From Polyangia bacterium (lineage in GTDB: Bacteria > Myxococcota_A > Polyangia > Fen-1088), in the NCBI GenBank assembly GCA_036268875.1, contig DATATI010000034.1, positions 151,875 to 215,874 of the forward strand: DNA of 64,000 nucleotides. Direction: 5' to 3'. The translations under genes were made by a program, and so were the position numbers. This document shows, one piece after another, positions 30,101-37,844 of the stretch; positions within the stretch are counted from its first letter, which is position 1, and each line of letters opens with the position of its first letter. Under the pieces are notes generated by a model, which was given only the letters and a program-made list of their open reading frames with translations, was not told the origin of the DNA and searched no databases.

Positions 30101-30191
30101 CCGACGGCGTCCGCTCATCGCATCCCAGCAGGCAGGTGGTCGCCAAACCCAGGCCGCCCACTAAAATGCTTGTTACCTTCTGCCTAAACAT
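27111..30191 (-). CDS. Surface-anchored polysaccharide deacetylase-like protein (PelA/Agd3-type) with MYXO-CTERM tail
   Basis: A 1026-residue lipoprotein (Cys24 after CLLG). Residues about 75-285 look like an all-beta binding region. Residues about 290-640 resemble the deacetylase domain of PelA and fungal Agd3: paired Asp299-Asp300 in QIDDLFL and the His pair His376/His380 in SHTWDH as metal ligands. Residues about 655-985 are a Gly/Ser/Thr/Ala linker. The end (Cys992, a hydrophobic helix, then RGRGSRGRR) is a MYXO-CTERM-type sorting signal. It would remove acetyl groups from GalNAc/GlcNAc polymer outside the cell. First gene of an operon with glmS and GH114; AGGAAGGG lies 3 nt before the ATG. 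Confidence 0.75.
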   Translation of the reverse strand: MFRQKVTSILVGGLGLATTCLLGCDERTPSGIAPTGHELARGPLAPTAYQTRQQQSMLTIDPTPAPAPTTGEATSVDARLLVITADGTDPAYLAIVENLQYLGTPFDVFNAATEPPLTADRLATGSHGLYYGVILDLGNLASNTTSAFSVDEWTVLSDYETRFVVRRAALYTYPEATAYGITPLAGIDTSMTPLPASCTPLGVQVFSELNCDAGVTIKQAWAYPAVATDAATEPLLVDANGNILAAIREHGANRETLVLTFAQSPSLVHSLALLPDVVTWVTRGVYVGERHIYDDTQIDDLFLSTETYLGDPAGYRISADDMQNVSDWQETVRSHPSTPDFRVDWALNGQGSAEIPGDPLTARAQVLGPAFKWISHTWDHAYLDSTPPPDPGDLWAGSYSQALNEFVRNDKLIAKLGLEPFDLRNIVTPGVSGLTNPAAMLAAHDAGIRFLVGDTSVAGYNNPTPKAGLWNPLQPDILIIPRRPTNLFYNVSTPDEWANEYNALYHAYWGRDLTVAEIQDFESDLLLTYLLRGENDPWMFHQANTRSYSGGHSLLSDLHDSAFTKFGALSRLPIMSPTMEQIGGHITDRMQFNAAGVTASIGPGSTITVHATAAVTVPVTGLCTPTAETYAGRRISYVPLAAGQDATFSLVGCNDGSGGAGGSDAGTGGAMADAGAPDAGTGGAAAVDAGGTDAGADVGGSGGATGSGGAIVEGTGGAVGSGGAPVMGSGGATGTGGAEAEGTGGAVGTGGQMAPGSGDATGGTGGGPTTVPGDGAGANSGIPIGAGGIGGAIGSGGAPVVVMGSGGATGTGGAMVDGTGGAIGSGGAPVVVMGSGGATGSGGAPAVVMGSGGATGSGGAVAAGSGGNAGGDPGAGTGGASGSGGAPVSGSGGAPAMGSGGAMGSGGASGSGGQMASGSGGATGGTGGLPGTVPGDGSGGNSGIPFGVGGMGGSGTIGARPDSGASPDTGAADVSATPGTVGPTKVASGSGCTVAGEAPQPFGLGLALALGAWLVIRGRGSRGRRF
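27671..27821. repeat. 61-bp perfect direct repeat inside the Gly/Ser linker of the deacetylase gene
   Basis: Bases 27671-27731 and 27761-27821 are identical over 61 bp, 90 bp apart, within a larger field of imperfect repeats (about 27330-28220) that encodes the GSGG-type linker. Such repeats recombine easily, so linker length probably varies between strains. Confidence 0.85.
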
Positions 30192-30263
30192 GATCCCTTC
30201 CTTTCAATTGACGCGAGGGGCACTGGCCATCGACTGACTGCCCACTTCTCGGCTGAAGTGAGA

Positions 30264-30278
30264 GCACCCGCCGTGCCA
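30264..30278 (-). promoter_or_regulatory. Sigma-54-like promoter toward the deacetylase-glmS-GH114 operon
   Basis: The minus strand reads TGGCACGGCGGGTGC: the -24 box TGGCACG is perfect, GG and GC are 10 bp apart, and the -12 box is GTGC instead of TTGC. Transcription would begin near 30252, about 60 nt before the ATG at 30191. Confidence 0.6.
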
Positions 30279-30477
30279 TCGGCTCGATCCCTGCCGCGCT
30301 CGGACGGCGCGACGCGTGTCTATCATTAGATCAGTCGCATTCTTGCAAAGGTCGGCTAGCCACCCAGGTGTGGGATGGCTGCGGTCAAATGCGCACTTCT
30401 AGCTCTGCAACAGAAATTACAGGCCAGAATTGCGCAGTTCGGTGGTCCCCGGCTGCCTGACCGCCCGAATTCTCGTG

Positions 30478-30493
30478 AGGCACGGCGGTTGCT
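30478..30493 (+). promoter_or_regulatory. Sigma-54-like promoter toward pelB
   Basis: AGGCACGGCGGTTGCT has GG and GC 10 bp apart, GGCACG at -24 and a perfect TTGCT at -12. It differs in only two bases from the divergent element at 30264. Transcription would begin near 30504, leaving a leader of only about 6 nt before the ATG at 30510, which is a weak point. Confidence 0.55.
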
Positions 30494-30509
30494 AGTTCAG
30501 CGGTCCAAG

Positions 30510-32327
30510 ATGCGACGAGTTGAGTTTGTTCGATTCGCACTTCGCCGCTGGGCCTTACCAATCGCATTCGCTTCGCTGCTGGCGTCGGCGACGTCGCGCG
30601 CCGAGACCCCTCCCGCCGCAACGCGCCCGACCGAGGAGGAGGTGGACCGGGGTCGCGACGCTCGGACCGCCGCCACGATCGCCCTTGGCGAGGGCGCCTT
30701 CGATCGGGCCGCCACACTGTTAGCGCAAGCGAACACCCTCGCCCGCCACCAATCTGATCCTGAGCTGCACTATCTGCGCAGTGAGGTGCTCTTCGCGCTG
30801 GAGCGGGACGACGAAGCGGACAACGAGCTGCGCATCGCCGAACACGAGATCGGACCGGCGCCGACTGAGAGGATGCCCAAGCTGTGGCTCGGCCGCATCT
30901 ACGCTCGTCGCGGGGAACTCCAGCGCGCCGACCTGATTTACGAAACGCTTTGGCCGTCCCCGCCCGCGGTGGACGCCGAGGTGGCGATCTGCCAGGCCGA
31001 ATCGCACCTGCTTCGTCACGACTGGCTGGGAGGCCGGCAGGTTCTGGAACGACTGCTGGCGCGCGATCCGCACAATGTCCGCGCCCGCGAGGTCCTGGCG
31101 TGGGCGCTGGAGGCGAGCGGCGATCTCGACCATGAACTGTCGCTGCGCTCCGGCCTGGCAGCGGAGCGTCCCACCATCACGAGCTTCTTGGCCTGGGCCC
31201 GCGCTTTGGAACGAGCGGGCGACTTTCGCGGCGCCCGCGATCTCTATGAAAGCGCCATCACTGCGGAGGCGGGACAGCGCGACGATACGCTGGCCATCTC
31301 GCTGGCGCGTGTCCGCTATCGCACCACACCCGAAGTCAGCGCCAGCGTCATCGCCCGCCGCGATCCGCAGGCCGACGCGCTTCGCCTGCAAGCCGGCGTC
31401 GCCGTGCCGTTCGGCTCGCGTCAGGTCGCCTCGCTGGTGGGCTGGCACGAAACGTCGTCGGGCCAGGTGCTGCGCGGGGGGACGTTGGTCAATGGTGGAG
31501 GCGCCTCCACCGGTGTCCGCGCCGGTCTGATCCTGGGCACCAGCCAGGGCGCGTGGTGGCTGGTGGCGGGCGATCTGGGCCAGATCTCTGCGGCTTCGCG
31601 TGCGCCCGCTACCGACGCGTCGGTTGATCGCCTGCGCCTCGGCGCCAGCAGCGAGCTGACGTTGCCGTTGCTGGGCCATGCCGAAGTGCACCTGCGCGGC
31701 GAGCTGAACCAGCCCTGGAACGACGCCGCCGTGACCGTCTCCGAAGGCGGCAGCACGAACAGCGCCGGCGGCGAGGTGTTCGCCTACCCGACCTCGCGAC
31801 GCATGATTCTGGTGCTGGCCGGCCAGTGGCGGCAGTTTCGCCTGACCCCCGGGGTTGCGCAGGAAGATCCCGTTTCCACGCAGCGAAATCTGATCGGCGG
31901 CGCCGACCTGGTCCTCTGGAGCAACCCGGAGCAGCTGTTGCGGGTAGAGGCACTTGACGATCGCATGGTGTCTCGCTCGTCGTTCAGCGACGCCGCCATC
32001 TTGAGTTACCGCCACCAGGAAATGTGGGGCGACTCGACGTCCGATTTCTTGTCGCGCATCGTGCTGGCGCCGCGGGCGCGCGTGGACCTGGCGACGGCCA
32101 CCGTGCGCAAGGTGCTGGCCGCCCAGCAAGCCGGCCTCGAACTGCGCGGCGGGTTTGGTTACGACAACGCCCGCAGCGCCACCTTGTACAGCGTGGGCGC
32201 GGTGGCGACCGTCGCGCTGTCCTGGTCCACCAAGCTGCTGGTCAACTACGAGCTCGTGAAGGAAACGACCACCGGCTTTACCGGGACCCGCCAGACGGGA
32301 TGGGTGGCTTTCCATGCGGACCTCTGA
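30510..32327 (+). CDS. pelB: PelB-like TPR and outer-membrane beta-barrel protein
   Basis: A 605-residue exported protein: signal peptide (1-33), TPR helices (about 45-320: WLGRIYARRGELQRA, GDFRGARDLYE) and a C-terminal barrel of about 280 residues ending in a strand with final Leu. This is the plan of PelB, the outer-membrane exit for Pel, although the TPR part is much shorter than in Pseudomonas. The start at 30510 is preferred because it opens directly on the signal peptide; a longer reading from 30375 would run across the sigma-54-like box. It overlaps pelD by 14 bp. Confidence 0.65.
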   Translation: MRRVEFVRFALRRWALPIAFASLLASATSRAETPPAATRPTEEEVDRGRDARTAATIALGEGAFDRAATLLAQANTLARHQSDPELHYLRSEVLFALERDDEADNELRIAEHEIGPAPTERMPKLWLGRIYARRGELQRADLIYETLWPSPPAVDAEVAICQAESHLLRHDWLGGRQVLERLLARDPHNVRAREVLAWALEASGDLDHELSLRSGLAAERPTITSFLAWARALERAGDFRGARDLYESAITAEAGQRDDTLAISLARVRYRTTPEVSASVIARRDPQADALRLQAGVAVPFGSRQVASLVGWHETSSGQVLRGGTLVNGGGASTGVRAGLILGTSQGAWWLVAGDLGQISAASRAPATDASVDRLRLGASSELTLPLLGHAEVHLRGELNQPWNDAAVTVSEGGSTNSAGGEVFAYPTSRRMILVLAGQWRQFRLTPGVAQEDPVSTQRNLIGGADLVLWSNPEQLLRVEALDDRMVSRSSFSDAAILSYRHQEMWGDSTSDFLSRIVLAPRARVDLATATVRKVLAAQQAGLELRGGFGYDNARSATLYSVGAVATVALSWSTKLLVNYELVKETTTGFTGTRQTGWVAFHADL

Positions 32328-33354
32328 GCTTCGCAGCACCAGCATGGAAGCGCTGGGGGTGGGCTGCATTGGTGTGGGATTGGCGCTCCTGATCTCGCCC
32401 GCTGACGCGGCCTTGAGCGCGCGGGGTCCGCACGTCGCCTGGATCGCGGTCATTCTGATGGCGGCCCGCTATGGCACCGAGGGACTGTTGCTGGCGCTGC
32501 CGCTGGTGTGGGGACCGCTGTTGGCAGCGGCCGCTTTTCTGAATGCCTTCGGGGCGCTGACCGCGCGGTTCGATCGCGCCGACGATCTGGCCGGGCTGGC
32601 GGCCGCGGTGTTGGTCGGCTGGGTTGCCTCGACGCACGAACGGCGTCACGGCGATCTGACGACCAAGCTGGAAGTCTCGCGCCAGCGCAGCGTCGCCCAG
32701 CAATCGCTGCTGGATGAATTCGAGGAGGCGTTCCTGGGACTGTGCGGGCGCGCCGATCGACTGGAGCTGTCGCTGAGCTTTCTACGCGACGTGGCCGCGC
32801 GCATCGAGGGAGATGATCCGGAAGCCGCAGCCGAGGCCACTTTGGATCTGGCTCTGGCGCGGCTGGGGGCGCGCGCCGGTTTGGTGCAACGGTTGAGCGA
32901 CGACGTGGGCAGAAGTCCGCTGGCCGCGGCTGGTGCGTGGTCGACCGGCGGCGGGGCGGCAGATCTGAGCGGCGACCACGCGGTGATGGCCGCCATCCGC
33001 ACGCGCCTGCCGGTGCGTGCCGGCGACCTGGCCGACGCCTCTGCGTCGGATGCGGATCTCGTGGTGCCGCTGCTGGACGCTGCCTCCGTGCTGATCGGCG
33101 TGCTGGCGGTTCGCGGTGTTCCCCAGGGGGGCACCAGCCCGGCCGCGCTGCAGGACCTGACAGTGATGGGTGGTTGGCTGTCGGCCGCTCTCTGTCGGGC
33201 TGACCGCACCCAGGCCGCCAGCGACGGGCGCCAGATCGACGACGGCTTCGACAGCGAGCGGATTTCATCGGTGCCGGAATACTTCGAGATCACGTTCCTG
33301 CATCCGGGGTTCGCGCCTGCGCTTGCTGGTTGTCAGGATGGTGCATCGTCATGA
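32314..33354 (+). CDS. pelD: PelD-like membrane protein with GAF region, lacking the GGDEF-like domain
   Basis: A 346-residue inner-membrane protein: about four membrane helices (residues 10-105), a coiled-coil linker (about 108-165) and a GAF-like domain (about 150-305). Pseudomonas PelD is about 455 residues and ends in a degenerate GGDEF domain whose RxxD site binds c-di-GMP; here the chain stops before such a domain and no RxxD site is seen. Known PelD scaffolds PelE, PelF and PelG. Assignment rests on the gene order B-D-E-F-G and topology. It overlaps pelB by 14 bp and pelE by 4 bp. Confidence 0.7.
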   Translation: MRTSELRSTSMEALGVGCIGVGLALLISPADAALSARGPHVAWIAVILMAARYGTEGLLLALPLVWGPLLAAAAFLNAFGALTARFDRADDLAGLAAAVLVGWVASTHERRHGDLTTKLEVSRQRSVAQQSLLDEFEEAFLGLCGRADRLELSLSFLRDVAARIEGDDPEAAAEATLDLALARLGARAGLVQRLSDDVGRSPLAAAGAWSTGGGAADLSGDHAVMAAIRTRLPVRAGDLADASASDADLVVPLLDAASVLIGVLAVRGVPQGGTSPAALQDLTVMGGWLSAALCRADRTQAASDGRQIDDGFDSERISSVPEYFEITFLHPGFAPALAGCQDGASS

Positions 33355-34421
33355 TCGACGCGCGCACAGGGACGAGACAGCGAGCGCCGGAACGTCGAAT
33401 GGCCAGCCGCGCATCGCGCGGGCCCGAGGCGCCCGGGTTTTCCGCGCGGCCCCCGCTGCCCATCTTGACGCTGGCTCTTTGCGCGGGGATCGATCTTGGC
33501 GCGCTGGCCTTGCCGGTGCTGGCGGGAAGCGCGCTGCCCTTCTTGCTGGGAGCAACCGCGCTGCACGCCCTGGCGGCGTTGACCATCGTCCTTTTGCGAA
33601 AGCGTCTGCCCGGCAGCGGGTGCACACTGGCGGTGGCGTTGATCCTGACCTTGCCGGTGGTCGGCGTGGTGCTGGTGGCCCTGGCCTTGGGCACCACCCC
33701 TCAAGCAGCGCTGAACGAGCTGGCGCCCGTGGACGCCGACGAGCGGGAGTTGCCCGATCGGCAACATGTCCGGCGCATCGCCGCGGCCTTGCCGGCGTGC
33801 GAGATGCTGATGGCGGCGACGATCGACGATCGACGGGCAACGCTGGCGGCGCTGGCCCGGCGGGGTGACGCCAACGCCGTGTCGTTGTTGCGCTGGGTGA
33901 TCTCCACCGGCGGTGAGATGGCCGTCGAAGGTGCGCTGGCCTTGGATGAACTGGGCACCGGTTTCGACTCTGCCCTGGCTGCCCTGCGTGATGAGATGGC
34001 GGTCGAACCGTCGGAGGCGATCGCCCTCGACGGCGCCATGCTGATCGCCCGCGCCCTGGAGAGCGGGATCGTCGAGCCGACGATGATGGAGGCGCTGGCC
34101 ACGGAAGCGCGCGGCTATCTGCTCAGCGCCAGCGACAGCACGCGGCAGACTCTGGGGGCGCGCCAAGGCGGCAGCGGCGCCGCGATAGTGAGCGCCCGGC
34201 TGGAGCTGGCGGCGATGCAGCCAGCGTCGGCGCTGGCGATTCTGGACCAGGAGCTATCGAACGGGACCCCGAAGGGCGTCGCGGCGGAGGCGATGCGGGC
34301 GCTGCGCACAGAGGCGCGGTTGCGCTCGCACACGCCAGTCGAGAACAGCATTCCGAGCACCGCCCTGCCCCGATTTGCTGCGGCGATTTCGAAAGAAGGA
34401 GCACTCGATGTCCGTCGCTGA
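33351..34421 (+). CDS. pelE: PelE-like membrane protein
   Basis: A 356-residue protein with two membrane helices (about residues 38-80 and 88-115), followed by helical repeats (about 135-330) that could be TPR-like, matching PelE, the partner of PelD in the inner-membrane complex. The ATG at 33351 overlaps the pelD stop as ATGA; an upstream ATG at 33330 would lengthen the overlap. Sequence identity is too low to be sure by eye, so the name rests mainly on position and topology. Its end overlaps the start of pelF by 14 bp. Confidence 0.6.
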   Translation: MIDARTGTRQRAPERRMASRASRGPEAPGFSARPPLPILTLALCAGIDLGALALPVLAGSALPFLLGATALHALAALTIVLLRKRLPGSGCTLAVALILTLPVVGVVLVALALGTTPQAALNELAPVDADERELPDRQHVRRIAAALPACEMLMAATIDDRRATLAALARRGDANAVSLLRWVISTGGEMAVEGALALDELGTGFDSALAALRDEMAVEPSEAIALDGAMLIARALESGIVEPTMMEALATEARGYLLSASDSTRQTLGARQGGSGAAIVSARLELAAMQPASALAILDQELSNGTPKGVAAEAMRALRTEARLRSHTPVENSIPSTALPRFAAAISKEGALDVRR

Positions 34422-36057
34422 GGTCCGCCCGTTTGCACCGGCGTTTGACGAAGAGGCTTGGTTCCAGGCCGGCGAAGACGCCGAACCAACGGCCGAGCGC
34501 GCGGACATTTGCCTGCTGGTGGAAGGGACGTACCCGTTCGTGTCGGGCGGCGTGTCCTCGTGGGTGCACGACATCATCAAGGGTATGCCCGAGAGGACGT
34601 TCGACGTGCTCAACATCGGCTCGCACGACGGCTCCTACGGCAAACCTCGCTACACGCTGGCGCCGAACGTGCTGGCGCTGCGTTGCCTTTTCTGCCGCGA
34701 CCAGGACGCGGCGCTGATCGGCAGCGCCGAGCGCGCCGAGCTGGAGCAACAGATTCGCGCCATCCGCCGCCTCGCCAGCCACGAGGCGCCGTCGCGCGTG
34801 TTGCGCGCCCTCCGCCGCTTGCACTTGGAAGACGGCGTTGACGACGCGCTGGTGGCCGATCTGGCGGCGGATGACCTGGACGTATCGACGTTTCTGCACG
34901 GCGCCGCCAGCTTCGATTTGCTGGTGGAGATCGGACAGAAGCTGGCGCCGAGCACGTCATTCCTCGATCTTTTCTGGCAGTTCCGCGCCATGCACGTGCC
35001 GTTGCTGCGCCTGCTGGCCGCGCCCACTCCCGCCGCTGGCTGCTATCACGCCGTCTCCACCGGCTATGCTGGCTTGCTGGGCGCGGTCTGGGCCTTTCGC
35101 ACCGGGCGGCCGTTCGCGGTCACCGAGCACGGCATCTACACGCGCGAGCGCGAGATGGAGCTGGCCCGCGCGCAATGGATCCGCGACGACGGCACCCCCG
35201 ATCGGCTGACCGCGTTCGCGCCGGCACCATCGGCGCTGCGCCAACTGTGGGCCAGGTTCTTCCGCAAGCTGGCGGCGATCGCTTATCACCGGGCCGAGCG
35301 CATCGTCACGCTCAGCGAGGTGAACCGCCAAAAGCAGATCAGCGACGGCGCGCCGCCCGCCAAGATCGACATCGTTCCCAACGGCGTCGAGCTGGCCGCC
35401 GCTGACGCCACTGCGATCAGCGAAGGCGAGACCGAGCACGAGGTTGCACCGGTGTCTGCGCTTGGCGCCCCGGCGCCTCTGCGGGTGGGCTTCGTCGGCC
35501 GGGTGGTGCCGATCAAGGACGTCATCACCTTCATCAAGGCCTGCGATCTGGCCATGCGGCAGACGCCTCTGGACGTGCGCATCATCGGGCCGTTCGACGA
35601 AGAGCCGGCCTACGCCGCTCGCTGCCAGGCGCTGGTGAAGACGCTGGGACGGCAGGACAGCATTCGATTCTTGGGCCCCATGCCGGCAGCGCAGATCTAC
35701 CGGCAGATCGACGTCGTCGCCCTCACCAGCTTCAGCGAAGGTCAGCCGCTGGTGATCCTGGAGGCGTACGCCGCCGGCATCCCCGCCGTCGCCAGCGACG
35801 TCGGCGCCTGCCGCGAGATGATCGAGGGACTGCCCGGCGCCGATCGCGCTCTCGGCCCAAGCGGCCTGGTCACGCGGGTGGCCGCCCCGCGCGAGACCGC
35901 CGCGGCGCTGGTGAGACTGGCGTCGGACAATTTGCTGCGGCGTCGACTGGGCCGGATCGGACGGCAACGGGTGACCGCCTATTATCAGCGGCGCGAAATG
36001 CTGCAGAGCTATCGCGAACTTTATCGACGGATGGTGGAGACAACATGGCCGGCATAG
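34408..36057 (+). CDS. pelF: Pel polysaccharide glycosyltransferase (GT4 family)
   Basis: A 549-residue cytoplasmic GT-B enzyme that polymerises Pel from a UDP-amino sugar. Family marks are ICLLVEGTYPFVSGGVSSWVH near residue 35, GRVVPIKDV in the C-terminal lobe and the Glu-x7-Glu motif in SEGQPLVILEAYAAG. The start at 34408 is set by GAAGGAG 7 nt upstream; the longer frame from 34375 lies within pelE. Its stop overlaps pelG by 13 bp. This is the most clearly recognisable Pel gene here. Confidence 0.92.
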   Translation: MSVAEVRPFAPAFDEEAWFQAGEDAEPTAERADICLLVEGTYPFVSGGVSSWVHDIIKGMPERTFDVLNIGSHDGSYGKPRYTLAPNVLALRCLFCRDQDAALIGSAERAELEQQIRAIRRLASHEAPSRVLRALRRLHLEDGVDDALVADLAADDLDVSTFLHGAASFDLLVEIGQKLAPSTSFLDLFWQFRAMHVPLLRLLAAPTPAAGCYHAVSTGYAGLLGAVWAFRTGRPFAVTEHGIYTREREMELARAQWIRDDGTPDRLTAFAPAPSALRQLWARFFRKLAAIAYHRAERIVTLSEVNRQKQISDGAPPAKIDIVPNGVELAAADATAISEGETEHEVAPVSALGAPAPLRVGFVGRVVPIKDVITFIKACDLAMRQTPLDVRIIGPFDEEPAYAARCQALVKTLGRQDSIRFLGPMPAAQIYRQIDVVALTSFSEGQPLVILEAYAAGIPAVASDVGACREMIEGLPGADRALGPSGLVTRVAAPRETAAALVRLASDNLLRRRLGRIGRQRVTAYYQRREMLQSYRELYRRMVETTWPA

Positions 36058-37403
36058 GGTGGAAGCTGCAACGAATGATCGATCGCGGCTCGCTGGCGTC
36101 GACCATCGGGGCCTACATGACCGGGGTGGCGGTGACGTCAGCGCCGTGGCTGTTGACCACCGCGGTGCTGACCAGCCTGCGCATCTTGTCGCGCGACCAC
36201 GGCACACACACCTTCGCCGGCATTGAACGCATCGTCACCTTGATCTACGCACTGACCGTGGTGACGTCGGCGCCGGTGCACGTGGTGGTGTCGCGCTATG
36301 CCGCCGATCGACTGTATGAACAGCGGCCTGAACGAATCGCCGCGCCGCTGTGGCGCGCGTTGGCTCTCACGCTGGTAGGCGCCAGCGTGCTGGGCGCAAT
36401 CCTGATGGGTATCTTGCGCGTTCCTCTCGCGGTGGGCGTGGCGGGGTCGTTGTTGACCGCGATCGTGGCGGCGGAATGGCTGCTGCTGTCGGTGGGCGGC
36501 GGGATGGCCTCGCCGCTGGTGGTGCTGCGCGCGTTCGGGGCGGGCGCGCCACTCAGCATCGGGCTGGCGCTGACCTTCGAACGAACGTTGCAATGGGGAC
36601 CGGTCGGGTACTTGATCGGCTTTTCGGCGGGACAGCTGCTGACGCTGGCTTTGTTGCTGCGAGCGACGGCGCAGGCGCTGCCGGTCGCCACCGACGAGGG
36701 TGCTCGCCTTTGGCCGGCCTTCGCCGAATACCGCCTGCTGGCCCTGGCAGCGTTTGCCTATCACCTGGCGATCTGGGCGGACAAGATCATGGTCTGGATC
36801 GTCTCCGGCCCCGCGGTGGCGTCGCTTTATGCCAGCGTGTCGGCCCTGGCCTGGTTCTCGTCGATCCCCGCTTTCGGGTGGATCTATGTCCAGGTGGAAA
36901 GCAGCTTTTATCGCCGCTTCCGCACGTTCTATGACGATCTTGAACGGGGCGCGCCGCTGGTTCGCCTGCGCGACGGGGCCGAGCGCGTCGCCGCCGAGAG
37001 CACGCGCATCTTGCGCGGCGCCGTGTCCATCCAGGCAACGGTGATGATCATGGTGCTGCTGGCGGCGCCCAGCATCGTGCGCGCGGCGGGTCTGCCGCCC
37101 AGCGCCGCCTGGCCGTTCCGGTTGGCGGTGACCGGCGCGGCCATGCAGGTGCTGGCCCTGCTGGAGATCTTGTTCCTTTACTACTTCGATCTGCGGCGCG
37201 AGGCGCTGGCGGTGTCTTTGATCCTGCTGGGAGGCGAGGCGGTTTTCGTCGCCGCTGCCCACGGCGTCGGCTGGCCCCCCAGCCTCGGTTATCCCGTCGC
37301 CTGCGTCAGTGCCGCCGCTGTTGGTCTGTGGGTGGTGCGGAGCCGCTTGCGAACGCTGCTGGTTGACACGTTCCAGTCGCAACCGTTCGGGCGGGCGGCC
37401 TAA
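36045..37403 (+). CDS. pelG: Pel exopolysaccharide transporter, Wzx-like membrane protein
   Basis: A 452-residue protein with about 12 membrane helices and the PelG start motif (MAGIGWKLQRMIDRGSLAS, then GVAVTSAPWLLT). PelG is a flippase-like protein that with PelF, PelD and PelE moves Pel across the inner membrane. The start overlaps pelF by 13 bp. It ends the plus-strand pel operon; no gene for the lipoprotein PelC or for a PelX-type epimerase was found near it. Confidence 0.9.
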   Translation: MAGIGWKLQRMIDRGSLASTIGAYMTGVAVTSAPWLLTTAVLTSLRILSRDHGTHTFAGIERIVTLIYALTVVTSAPVHVVVSRYAADRLYEQRPERIAAPLWRALALTLVGASVLGAILMGILRVPLAVGVAGSLLTAIVAAEWLLLSVGGGMASPLVVLRAFGAGAPLSIGLALTFERTLQWGPVGYLIGFSAGQLLTLALLLRATAQALPVATDEGARLWPAFAEYRLLALAAFAYHLAIWADKIMVWIVSGPAVASLYASVSALAWFSSIPAFGWIYVQVESSFYRRFRTFYDDLERGAPLVRLRDGAERVAAESTRILRGAVSIQATVMIMVLLAAPSIVRAAGLPPSAAWPFRLAVTGAAMQVLALLEILFLYYFDLRREALAVSLILLGGEAVFVAAAHGVGWPPSLGYPVACVSAAAVGLWVVRSRLRTLLVDTFQSQPFGRAA

Positions 37404-37844
37404 AGCGCGATCGAATCGCCGCCACACGCGGCCGCGGAGCCCCCAGACGGTCCTTGCAGACCCGAATGCGGCGCCGTGTTCATGCCTCGCAATTCAATCC
37501 GGTTCCGCGACCGGCCGCGGATCGAGGTAAACTGCCCGGGCCATGATTGCGTACAAGGAGCGGGTGCTGGCGGGCGAGTCACGCGCGCGGCGCAAGCCTC
37601 CCGGTACTGGCCGAAGGCGTCTTTCAAGTTCAAGCGCAACGACCGCCACGCCTTCCTCGCCGCCACCTCTGGCGGGAGCGCGAGGCGGACCAACTGGGGG
37701 ACGAGGGCGAACGCCTGGGCCGCTCTGCGCCTGTAGGCGTCTCGGCGATCGATGACCCTGCCCAAAACCGGCACAGCGGCGTTCACGGGACGGCAGCGTC
37801 CTGCCGATAGAATACTGGCGCGGCGATTTCTGCCGCCATCGAAA
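37404..37844 (+). other. Gap after pelG with a possible small or decayed gene
   Basis: About 440 bp without a supported gene. An ATG at 37543 preceded at 9 nt by TAAACT opens a 70-residue Arg/Pro/Gly-rich frame (to 37755) that matches nothing I know, and neighbouring frames carry more protein-like text, so a decayed gene is possible. The remaining part should hold the promoter of the lipoprotein gene at 37845. Confidence 0.25.

Noticed and set aside
30375-30509. A longer N-terminus for the PelB-like protein
   Set aside because: The added 45 residues precede a good signal peptide and cross the sigma-54-like element.
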